Shown: piece after piece, positions 1-5,219 of the stretch
Layout: each line of letters begins with the position of its first letter
How positions within the stretch are numbered: the stretch's first letter is position 1
Assembly: GCA_046336825.1 (NCBI GenBank)
Contig: JBKDFX010000061.1
Coordinates: 1 to 6,530 of the forward strand
Reading direction: 5' to 3'
Length of the DNA stretch: 6,530 nt
Source: Ga0074139 sp046336825
Lineage (GTDB): Bacteria > Bdellovibrionota > Bdellovibrionia > Bdellovibrionales > Bdellovibrionaceae
Made by a program: the position numbers and the translations under genes
The notes under the pieces: model-generated
What the model saw: only the letters and a program-made list of their open reading frames with translations
Database searches by the model: none
What the model was told of the DNA's origin: nothing

Positions 1-275
1 GGGCTCAATTGTAAGCAGGTGGGCAGGTCCTCTATTTTTTTTGTCTGGTGAGAATACAAACCCAAAAGATTGTGGTCTTTTACAAAATCCAAGCGGCTTC
101 TGAGACCACTTTCTCCAAAACTTTTGAATTCAATTTGATCCCTTGGGAAATCTAAAAAGACACTGGCTAACTTATTCAGTTTGGATTGTTTTTGATGATC
201 ATAAGTCTGTCCCCAAAGAGAACATCCCGAACAAAAGTGAGCCCATTTGCATTGCATAGGTCCAACACAATTCAT
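1..275 (-). CDS. RNA uracil-5-methyltransferase, RlmC/RlmD/TrmA family (N-terminal part, truncated by window edge)
   Basis: This is the first 91 codons of a gene that reads leftward off the window. The visible protein carries the iron-sulfur cluster pattern of the SAM-dependent m5U RNA methyltransferases: C9-x5-C15-x2-C18, and a fourth cysteine at C87 in DLPTC. That spacing matches the cluster ligands known in E. coli RlmD. A stretch around residues 58-90 (LRSRLDF, LLGLYS, then the last cysteine) resembles the segment in RlmC and RlmD leading to the fourth ligand. The cysteine motif lies at the extreme N-terminus with no room for a TRAM domain, as in RlmC, which modifies U747 of 23S rRNA. The catalytic SAM domain lies outside the window, so the target base cannot be assigned. 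An in-frame TAA at 282-284 limits the start. ATG at 273-275 is the first possible start; ATG at 255-257 (MQC...) would give an even more RlmC-like N-terminus. No clear Shine-Dalgarno decides between them. Confidence 0.82.
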   Translation of the reverse strand, partial: MNCVGPMQCKWAHFCSGCSLWGQTYDHQKQSKLNKLASVFLDFPRDQIEFKSFGESGLRSRLDFVKDHNLLGLYSHQTKKIEDLPTCLQLS

Positions 276-332
276 TGATTTTTATTTAAAAACAAGTTCA
301 AAACTAAAGCTGCTTTTTTAGAAGGAACTTTC

Positions 333-770
333 ATGAGGGTAATAAGCTTACTTATTTTTTTATTGTTTTTCACATTCAGTCACTCAACTTTGTCAGCTCC
401 ATCAGGGCGTTGGGTTCCTGTGCGGGCAGAACAACTGGAATTTAATTATATCACCAATGAAGGTCCCATTTATTTGGACTGTGTTCATAAACTGTTACCC
501 ATCGAGCCTGATTTTTATCAAGTGATCTGCAGCAATGGGGTTTTAACAAAAAGATTTGAGGCTAAATTTCGAGTCAGGCAACTGGCGGGATCACCAAGAC
601 CAGCCTACGAATTGATTCTCTGGGTGACAGATCGCAATTTTTCTCAACGCTTGGATTACAATTCCACTGTTTGGATACGCTTGGCAGAGGGGCAATTGAT
701 CGACGTGGTTATGCACACCGACGTGGAAAATACCTACGCCGCCCTTGAAGTCCGCTACCGCGCTGAATAA
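333..770 (+). CDS. Small exported protein of unknown function
   Basis: The 145-residue product starts with a typical Sec signal peptide: a single Arg, a hydrophobic run over residues 4-15 and small residues at 18-22, so cleavage is probably near there. The exact site is uncertain because Pro23 follows Ala22. The mature part of about 123 residues is rich in alternating hydrophobic and polar residues, which suggests a beta-rich fold. It has two cysteines (C50 and C66) that could form a disulfide outside the cytoplasm. There is no lipobox and no second membrane segment, so a periplasmic or secreted location is likely. I recognise no family. The ATG is supported by a good Shine-Dalgarno, GAAGGA at 321-326, six bases upstream. 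The peptidase gene follows 53 bases downstream on the same strand, so the two may be co-transcribed. The 57-base gap to the divergent methyltransferase gene must hold both promoters, but I see no convincing -35/-10 pair. Confidence 0.82.
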   Translation: MRVISLLIFLLFFTFSHSTLSAPSGRWVPVRAEQLEFNYITNEGPIYLDCVHKLLPIEPDFYQVICSNGVLTKRFEAKFRVRQLAGSPRPAYELILWVTDRNFSQRLDYNSTVWIRLAEGQLIDVVMHTDVENTYAALEVRYRAE

Positions 771-823
771 TGCGTGGCAAAAACAGGTGTGAGCCTGGGG
801 AATGGTGGTAGAGTTTTTCCACT

Positions 824-3685
824 ATGAAAAAACTAATTTTATTATCTTTGTTCATCACTTCTGCGGCTTTAGCTCAATTTATTCAAAATGTTCGTCAGCT
901 CACTTTTGTTGGCCCCCGAGCCGGTGAAGGTTACTTTTCGGCTGATGGCAAAAAAATGATCTTTCAAAGCGAACGCAGTGAAGGCAACCCCTTTTATCAG
1001 ATGTTTGTTTTAGATCTGGAAAAGGGTAAAACCACTCGTTTAAGCCCAGGATATGGACAAACCACCTGTGGTTGGATCCACCCCAAACAAAATAAAGCCC
1101 TGTGGTCGAGCACCCATTTGGACCCCAAATGGAAAGAAGTGGAAGAAAAAGAAAAAACAGAAAGAAAAAGCCCTGTTAAAAAAAGATACTCTTGGGCCTT
1201 TGATTCTCAATACGAAATTTTTGAATCCGACCTGCAAGGTAAAAACCTCAAGCGTTTAACTAAGACTTTGGGCTATGATGCTGAAGGCAGTTATAGCCCT
1301 GATGGTAAGTGGATTGCTTTTGCCAGTAACAGAACAGGTTATGACGGCACATTAGTGGCAGACGAAAAAGCTTTATTTGAAAAAGATCCCAGCTCCCAGA
1401 TGGAAATTTACATCATGAAAGCCGATGGCACCCAAGTGCGCAGACTCACTCGAAGTCTGGGTTACGATGGAGGGCCTTTTTTTAGTGCTGATGGATCCAA
1501 AATCACTTGGCGTAGATTCAGCCCTGAAGGCTCCACGGCTGAAATTTGGACCATGAATGTGGACGGCAGTGAACAAAGACAAATCACTCGCTTGAATAAG
1601 ATGTCCTGGGCGCCGTTTTTTCACCCCTCAGGGGACTACATTATTTTCAACTCCAACATTGAAGGTCATTCTAATTTCGAACTCTACATTGTGGATGCCA
1701 AGGGCACGAAAGAACCTCAGCGAGTGACCAATACCGATGGTTTTGATGGTTTGGCCACTTTCACTCCGGACGGAACACAAATCTCTTGGACAAAGCGTGG
1801 CATCAACGGCGACAGTCAAATTTTTATCGGTGACTGGAATGACCTTCAAGCCAGACAAATATTAGGCTTAGAAAATCGTGCACAACCGAACTTAAGCTTT
1901 AGTCCGCAAATCCGTGAAAAAGATTTAAAAGCCATAGTTGAATTTTTGAGTTCTGCAGATATGAAGGGCCGCAGAACAGGCTCTGGCGAAGAAAAAATTT
2001 ATACTGCCCAAATTGCTCAGCTGTTTAAATCCTGGGGATTGCAACCGGCTCCAGGTCAGACGGATTACTTTCATGAATTTGATTTTATTAGTGGAATTCG
2101 TTTTGGGCAGAACAACTCACTTTCAGTCGAAGGTTTGAACGTCAAACAAAGCCAAATCAATCAGTTGAGCCAAACCTTTGAACCCCTTTCCATGTCGAAA
2201 AATGGATTAGCTCCCATGGCGGAAGTGGTTTTTGCTGGATACGGTTTGAAAACTCCTGTGACTGAAAAAGGAGCCGCTTATGATTCCTATGAAGGCCTGG
2301 ATGTGAAGGGAAAATGGGTCCTCATTTTTCAAGATGTACCTCAGGATGTAAGCCCCGAACTTCGTCAGCATTACAACCAATTTGGTCGAACAGAATTCAA
2401 AGCGACAGTGGCCAAATCAGAAGGGGCCTTAGGCCTCATTTTGGTGGCCGGTCCTAGAACCCAAATGACAGAAACCTGGGGAGTCCCCAAGCTTGAGGGC
2501 AGTCCTTTGGACAGTGGACTGACGGTGATTAAAATCAGCCGGGATTTTGCTAAATTGATTTTTCAAAAAGCAGGTCTCAACGCCGACAGTCTCCAAAAAA
2601 GACTGGATGCCGGAGAAAAAGTAACGGGGAGTGAAATCAAAGGTTTAAAACTTCAAGTTCAAGTGGACTTGATAGTTGATAAGGGCATTGGGCGAAACGT
2701 GGTGGGTTACTTGCCAGCCAATTCTAAATCAAAAAGTCCTGCTCTAATTTTGGGTGCCCACGGCGATCATTTGGGTTTAGGAGATCAAGGTTCATCTCTA
2801 GCGAAAGGCGATGAAAAAGGTCAAATCCACTACGGAGCTGACGACAATGCTTCAGGAGTGTCATCAGTTCTCGAGCTCGCCCATTATTTTTCTAAAGCTC
2901 CAACTCCTATGAAAGTGAAACAGGATTTGTTTTTTGCCATTTGGTCGGGTGAGGAAATGGGACTTCTGGGATCCAAAGCTTGGATTCAAGATTGGAAAAA
3001 AACTCAAGGTGATTTGAACAAAACTTTCACGGCTCAAATCAATTTGGACATGGTGGGACGGTTGAAAGAAAAGCTCATCGTTCAAGGTGTGGGTTCCAGT
3101 CCTGTTTGGGCCCCCATGTTGGAAGAACTTTCCATTCGTACAGGTTTACCTGTGGCCGCCATTGATGATCCCTACGTGCCCACAGATTCCATGGCTTTTT
3201 ACATCGAAAAGATCCCCACACTCAGTTTATTCACAGGGGCCCACGCCGAGTACCACACTCCGCGCGATCAGGCTCAGTTGATCCAGTACCCGGGACTTAT
3301 GAGAGTGACTGAGTTTACTAAACAATTGACTCAGGATCTTTCTTGGACAAAATCCAAAATCAGCTATTTGGACATTCCTCAAAGTAAGCGGGCCGGTGGC
3401 AGTGCCAGTCGCAGTTTCCGAATTTTCCTAGGAACCATTCCTGATTACTCTCAAGAAGGCGTCAGGGGAGTTCGAGTGTCTGGAGTTTCTAAGGACTCTC
3501 CCGCTGAAAAAAGTGGTCTCAAAAGTGAAGACATCATCGTTCAATTGGGATCTCAAAAAATTGAAAATCTTTATGACTACACCTACGCTTTGCAGGCCTT
3601 AAAACCTGGTGCGGAGATTCCACTTAAGGTGATGCGATCAGGACAACTCCAAGAGCTTAAAATAGTTCCCCTATTGAAAGAATGA
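824..3685 (+). CDS. Exported M28-family zinc metallopeptidase with TolB-like propeller, PA-like and PDZ domains
   Basis: This 953-residue exported enzyme is probably an aminopeptidase acting in the periplasm or outside the cell. Residues 1-17 are a signal peptide ending in ALA before Gln18. Residues 25-340 hold about six PD40/TolB-type repeats, each with a core like YSPDGKWIAFAS; examples lie near 35-50, 151-170, 214-232, 260-278 and 307-326. A Lys/Glu-rich insert occupies 104-121. Residues 364-460 begin the M28 region, with SSADMKGRRTGSGEE typical of the family, followed by a PA-like insert at roughly 462-575. The full M28 dinuclear metal site is visible: H646 and D648 (AHGDH), D674 (DDNASG), E710 and E711 (SGEE), D742 (NLDMVGR) and H811 (EYHTP). 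By family analogy E710 is the general base and the others except D648 bind zinc. Residues 863-950 are a PDZ domain (SPAEKSGLKSEDIIV). The Shine-Dalgarno is weak, so the signal peptide fixes the start. The substrate cannot be inferred. Confidence 0.93.
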   Translation: MKKLILLSLFITSAALAQFIQNVRQLTFVGPRAGEGYFSADGKKMIFQSERSEGNPFYQMFVLDLEKGKTTRLSPGYGQTTCGWIHPKQNKALWSSTHLDPKWKEVEEKEKTERKSPVKKRYSWAFDSQYEIFESDLQGKNLKRLTKTLGYDAEGSYSPDGKWIAFASNRTGYDGTLVADEKALFEKDPSSQMEIYIMKADGTQVRRLTRSLGYDGGPFFSADGSKITWRRFSPEGSTAEIWTMNVDGSEQRQITRLNKMSWAPFFHPSGDYIIFNSNIEGHSNFELYIVDAKGTKEPQRVTNTDGFDGLATFTPDGTQISWTKRGINGDSQIFIGDWNDLQARQILGLENRAQPNLSFSPQIREKDLKAIVEFLSSADMKGRRTGSGEEKIYTAQIAQLFKSWGLQPAPGQTDYFHEFDFISGIRFGQNNSLSVEGLNVKQSQINQLSQTFEPLSMSKNGLAPMAEVVFAGYGLKTPVTEKGAAYDSYEGLDVKGKWVLIFQDVPQDVSPELRQHYNQFGRTEFKATVAKSEGALGLILVAGPRTQMTETWGVPKLEGSPLDSGLTVIKISRDFAKLIFQKAGLNADSLQKRLDAGEKVTGSEIKGLKLQVQVDLIVDKGIGRNVVGYLPANSKSKSPALILGAHGDHLGLGDQGSSLAKGDEKGQIHYGADDNASGVSSVLELAHYFSKAPTPMKVKQDLFFAIWSGEEMGLLGSKAWIQDWKKTQGDLNKTFTAQINLDMVGRLKEKLIVQGVGSSPVWAPMLEELSIRTGLPVAAIDDPYVPTDSMAFYIEKIPTLSLFTGAHAEYHTPRDQAQLIQYPGLMRVTEFTKQLTQDLSWTKSKISYLDIPQSKRAGGSASRSFRIFLGTIPDYSQEGVRGVRVSGVSKDSPAEKSGLKSEDIIVQLGSQKIENLYDYTYALQALKPGAEIPLKVMRSGQLQELKIVPLLKE

Positions 3686-3698
3686 TTGAGTTAAAAGA

Positions 3699-3711
3699 CT
3701 AATTTAATTAG
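3699..3711. repeat. Short A/T-rich palindrome between convergent genes
   Basis: CTAATT at 3699-3704 and AATTAG at 3706-3711 are perfect inverted arms around one base. The palindrome begins 13 bases after the peptidase stop codon and overlaps the TAA at 3704-3706 that closes the extended frame on the minus strand. It has only weak T-rich flanks (GGTTTTC on plus, TCTTTTAAC on minus) and no G/C pairs except the outermost. It could help transcription end in both directions, but it is a poor intrinsic terminator and may be chance. Confidence 0.25.
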
Positions 3712-3892
3712 GGTTTTCGATTAATTTGAGTTTAATTTCAGAGGAAACATCAGGAGCTGTTATCAAGGCCAATTCCAGCTGCTCCTGATCCTCTGAACTG
3801 AAATTCTGAGGATTCTCCATTAAGCTTTGATAGTCTTGGGTGATTTCCATTCCCATGGCGTGGTTGGGAAATCCCTCTTTGGAAATAAGTGC
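3704..3892 (-). pseudogene. In-frame 62-codon continuation beyond the TGA of the upstream minus-strand gene
   Basis: Reading the minus strand directly on from the TGA at 3893-3895, the same frame stays open for 62 sense codons and then meets TAA at 3704-3706. The translated segment looks protein-like: it starts ALISKEGFPNHAMGMEI, is acidic in the middle (SSEDQEQLELAL) and ends EIKLKLIENPN. No frameshift is needed to join it to the 234-residue product; one sense codon in place of the TGA would give a protein of 297 residues. If counted, the two convergent genes end 18 bases apart instead of 207. A separate small gene from ATG at 3854-3856 is possible, but the nearest Shine-Dalgarno-like GAGGG lies about 16 bases upstream, which is too far. 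The choice among degraded C-terminus, readthrough extension and chance open frame is unresolved. The segment also holds a strong inverted repeat. Confidence 0.4.
3737..3797. repeat. Interrupted 17-bp inverted repeat (strong RNA hairpin, no U-tract)
   Basis: The left arm is TTCAGAGG (3737-3744) then ATCAGGAGC (3749-3757), separated by AAAC. The right arm is GCTCCTGAT (3781-3789) followed at once by CCTCTGAA (3790-3797). All 17 positions pair perfectly, with one four-base bulge and a 23-base loop. The outer part has a competing partner: AATTTCAG at 3734-3741 also pairs perfectly with CTGAAATT at 3798-3805, so two outer pairings are mutually exclusive. Neither strand has a run of T after the stem, so this is not a standard intrinsic terminator. 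It could instead act as a 3' processing or stability element for one or both convergent transcripts, or be a protein-binding DNA site. Confidence 0.6.
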
Positions 3893-4597
3893 TCAAGGGT
3901 GATTTCTTTGAGCTTCTAAATGAAATCCATTACAAGAAATTCTAGCCAGTTGAGCCAGGGTTTCCCGGTCGCGAATCTGAGCCTCACCTGACGAGTAATC
4001 AAATATTTTTGAATTCATAACTCGGCAAGATTGGTTTTTTGCATTCTTAATGGTTGAAAAGGCCTCAGGGCGTTGAGAAGGAGAGCCCCCAAGATGAAAC
4101 CCACTGTCGACAAAAGGCCACTGGCTTCGAACTATTTCAACTCCCCCACGATTTGAGGCCTCGACCTTTTTTGAAACCATAATATCAGCGTTCGAGATGG
4201 ACTTCAGTTGAGCTGTTTGCGTAGAAAAGCTCAAGGTCAACTCGCCAAAGCCTTTTATGATTAAAGTGTCTCCTTGAGTTTCCCAGGTGAAGCCTTTGAA
4301 CTCAGAGGGAAAAGTAAAAAACTCACGAGCGCCATGACTTCCAGGTCCCTCATTGGGGGCCAAGGAGTTGAATACTAAAAGCAAGCCCTCGCTGGTGAGT
4401 AAATAGTCTCGATAAATGAGTGTCACATAGGCATCACGAGGATGCAGGGACAATGTGCAGGGGCCGACTTCTGATAAAAGAAACTGGTGAATTTGAATAT
4501 TTGCGATTCCCTCAAGTCTCCGTGGGCAAAGGTTCTCAGGTGTTAATGCTTGAACTTCTATCGTCCAGCAGCAAAGGATCAATAAAAAAAAACGCAT
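3893..4597 (-). CDS. Exported four-cysteine protein of unknown function
   Basis: The 234-residue product has a short signal peptide (hydrophobic core about residues 3-13) with a good signal peptidase I site, V15-Q-A17 before Leu18. The cysteines at 9 and 10 do not sit in a proper lipobox, so a lipoprotein is unlikely. The mature chain has four cysteines, C24, C47, C191 and C222, which could form two disulfides. It has no further membrane helix and many beta-prone stretches (for example residues 56-76 and 110-125). I recognise no family. The start is firm: GAGGGGG at 4603-4609 lies five bases before the ATG. The gene is divergent from the small membrane protein gene (110-base gap to that gene's upstream frame edge) and convergent with the peptidase. 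It ends in TGA, but its frame continues open for 62 codons, so the true or ancestral protein may be 297 residues long. Confidence 0.78.
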   Translation of the reverse strand: MRFFLLILCCWTIEVQALTPENLCPRRLEGIANIQIHQFLLSEVGPCTLSLHPRDAYVTLIYRDYLLTSEGLLLVFNSLAPNEGPGSHGAREFFTFPSEFKGFTWETQGDTLIIKGFGELTLSFSTQTAQLKSISNADIMVSKKVEASNRGGVEIVRSQWPFVDSGFHLGGSPSQRPEAFSTIKNAKNQSCRVMNSKIFDYSSGEAQIRDRETLAQLARISCNGFHLEAQRNHP

Positions 4598-4626
4598 AAA
4601 ATCCCCCTCATGGGAGGCAGAGTTTC

Positions 4627-4655
4627 AAAAAAGTCCAATTAGCGCAAGCAGGACT
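4627..4655 (-). promoter_or_regulatory. Terminator-like hairpin in the leader of the exported four-cysteine gene
   Basis: Read on the minus strand, AGTCC (4655-4651) and GGACT (4636-4632) form a five-pair stem with a 14-base loop, followed by five more T (4631-4627). G-T and A-T pairs could lengthen the stem. It lies about 30 bases upstream of the start codon at 4597, with no minus-strand gene before it, so it would act as a leader element and not end another gene. The stem is short and the loop large, so this is a weak candidate and may be chance. Confidence 0.2.
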
Positions 4656-4656
4656 C

Positions 4657-4684
4657 TCGACAACACATAAAATCATGCTAATCT
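4657..4684 (+). promoter_or_regulatory. Candidate sigma-70-type promoter for the small membrane protein
   Basis: TCGACA at 4657-4662 matches the -35 consensus TTGACA at five of six positions. Sixteen bases later, TGCTAATCT at 4676-4684 has the TG of an extended -10 followed by a poor hexamer (TAATCT). An alternative -10, TAAAAT at 4668-4673, is five of six but has no -35 at the right distance. Either choice would put the transcript start just before the hairpin at 4690-4709. Confidence 0.3.
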
Positions 4685-4689
4685 TTTAA

Positions 4690-4709
4690 GATCTCCATGG
4701 AGGGAGATT
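4690..4709 (+). promoter_or_regulatory. Ribosome binding site inside a hairpin; decides the start at 4714
   Basis: A strong Shine-Dalgarno, GGAGGGAG at 4699-4706, lies seven bases before ATG 4714, four before GTG 4711 and one before TTG 4708. Only the ATG has normal spacing, so it is chosen although the frame is open further upstream. The same bases can fold: ATCTCC (4691-4696) pairs perfectly with GGAGAT (4703-4708) around a six-base loop, with a possible G-U closing pair. This would hide half of the binding site in the mRNA and could hold translation down until the hairpin opens. Confidence 0.45.
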
Positions 4710-4713
4710 GGTG

Positions 4714-5133
4714 ATGAATTCTGCAGGAAAGCTTGATATTCAAAGCTCTTCACTTGAGAGCTTTAAAAAACTAATTAAAAAATACCAATTCCAACTGACG
4801 GGTCTACTGGTTTCGACACCTTTAATGATCAGTGCATTTAATGCTCTTCAAATCAGTTTATGGAAAACTTCTTTGCTCACTTTAGGGATGCTCGCAGGAG
4901 CCCTTTGGATTTACCAAAAAAAGGCCAAACTCCAAAAAAGGATCTCTGAAATGAGTTACCAATTGAGTGTGGGAGCTAAACTTTATCGAAAACCTCACTC
5001 AAAAGGGGCTGTGGAAGTCTATTTCATCTTCCAGGAAGGTCACCGTTATTATTATTTAGAAAATCAAAAAAGTGGGGAGAAGCGCTTGGTTTCTAAGGAA
5101 CGTATTCTTAGTGATTTTGATTTGATTTCATAA
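4714..5133 (+). CDS. Small two-helix membrane protein of unknown function
   Basis: The 139-residue product has a short polar N-terminus with basic residues (KKLIKK at 18-23), then two hydrophobic segments, about 28-48 and 50-68, separated by only a short turn. They would form a helical hairpin in the inner membrane, with both ends on the same side. The basic residues before the first helix and right after the second (YQKKAKLQKR, 67-76) put both ends in the cytoplasm by the positive-inside rule. The remaining 60 or so residues (about 80-139) alternate hydrophobic and charged residues and include VEVYFIF and HRYYYL, suggesting a small beta-rich cytoplasmic domain. I recognise no family. The start at 4714 is chosen over the in-frame GTG and TTG just upstream by Shine-Dalgarno spacing. 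The gene stands alone on its strand and converges with the histidine kinase after 86 bases, where I find no clear terminator. Confidence 0.75.
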   Translation: MNSAGKLDIQSSSLESFKKLIKKYQFQLTGLLVSTPLMISAFNALQISLWKTSLLTLGMLAGALWIYQKKAKLQKRISEMSYQLSVGAKLYRKPHSKGAVEVYFIFQEGHRYYYLENQKSGEKRLVSKERILSDFDLIS

Positions 5134-5219
5134 ATTGATTTAAATTAGAGGCAAAACCAACATCTGATAAGTAATATTATGTTACAATTAGGGTGTGTCT
5201 TTTTATTTGTTCTTAGGGC

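Noticed and set aside
770..811. A 13-codon mini-ORF whose ATG overlaps the TAA stop of the small exported gene and which ends 12 bases before the peptidase start.
   Set aside because: The stop/start overlap would suit a leader peptide, but it has no Shine-Dalgarno of its own beyond coupling, and its sequence shows no regulatory codon run. Chance is the simpler explanation.
1040..1858. Several open frames of 65-83 codons on the opposite strand or in other frames inside the peptidase gene.
   Set aside because: They lie wholly within a gene with clear domains and motifs, have unlikely compositions and no ribosome binding sites; they are shadows of its codon usage.
3842..3895. Selenocysteine at the TGA, with the inverted repeat GATTTCC (3842-3848) / GGAAATC (3867-3873) downstream as a SECIS-like element.
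   Set aside because: The hairpin has an 18-base loop, its position and loop do not match a bacterial SECIS, and the protein resembles no selenoprotein family.
3683..3895. Use of an alternative genetic code in which UGA is a sense codon; the peptidase TGA is followed by TAA two codons later, and the minus-strand TGA by a long open frame.
   Set aside because: The long peptidase and kinase frames contain no internal TGA and use TGG for tryptophan, which argues against general reassignment.
4567..4585. A lipoprotein signal at Cys9-Cys10 of the exported four-cysteine protein.
   Set aside because: The residues before the cysteine (LIL) do not fit the lipobox, and a good signal peptidase I site follows at residue 17.
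5134..5219. A shared terminator between the small membrane protein gene and the kinase gene.
   Set aside because: Only a four-pair GTAA/TTAC stem and scattered T runs are present; no stable stem is joined to a T tract on either strand.
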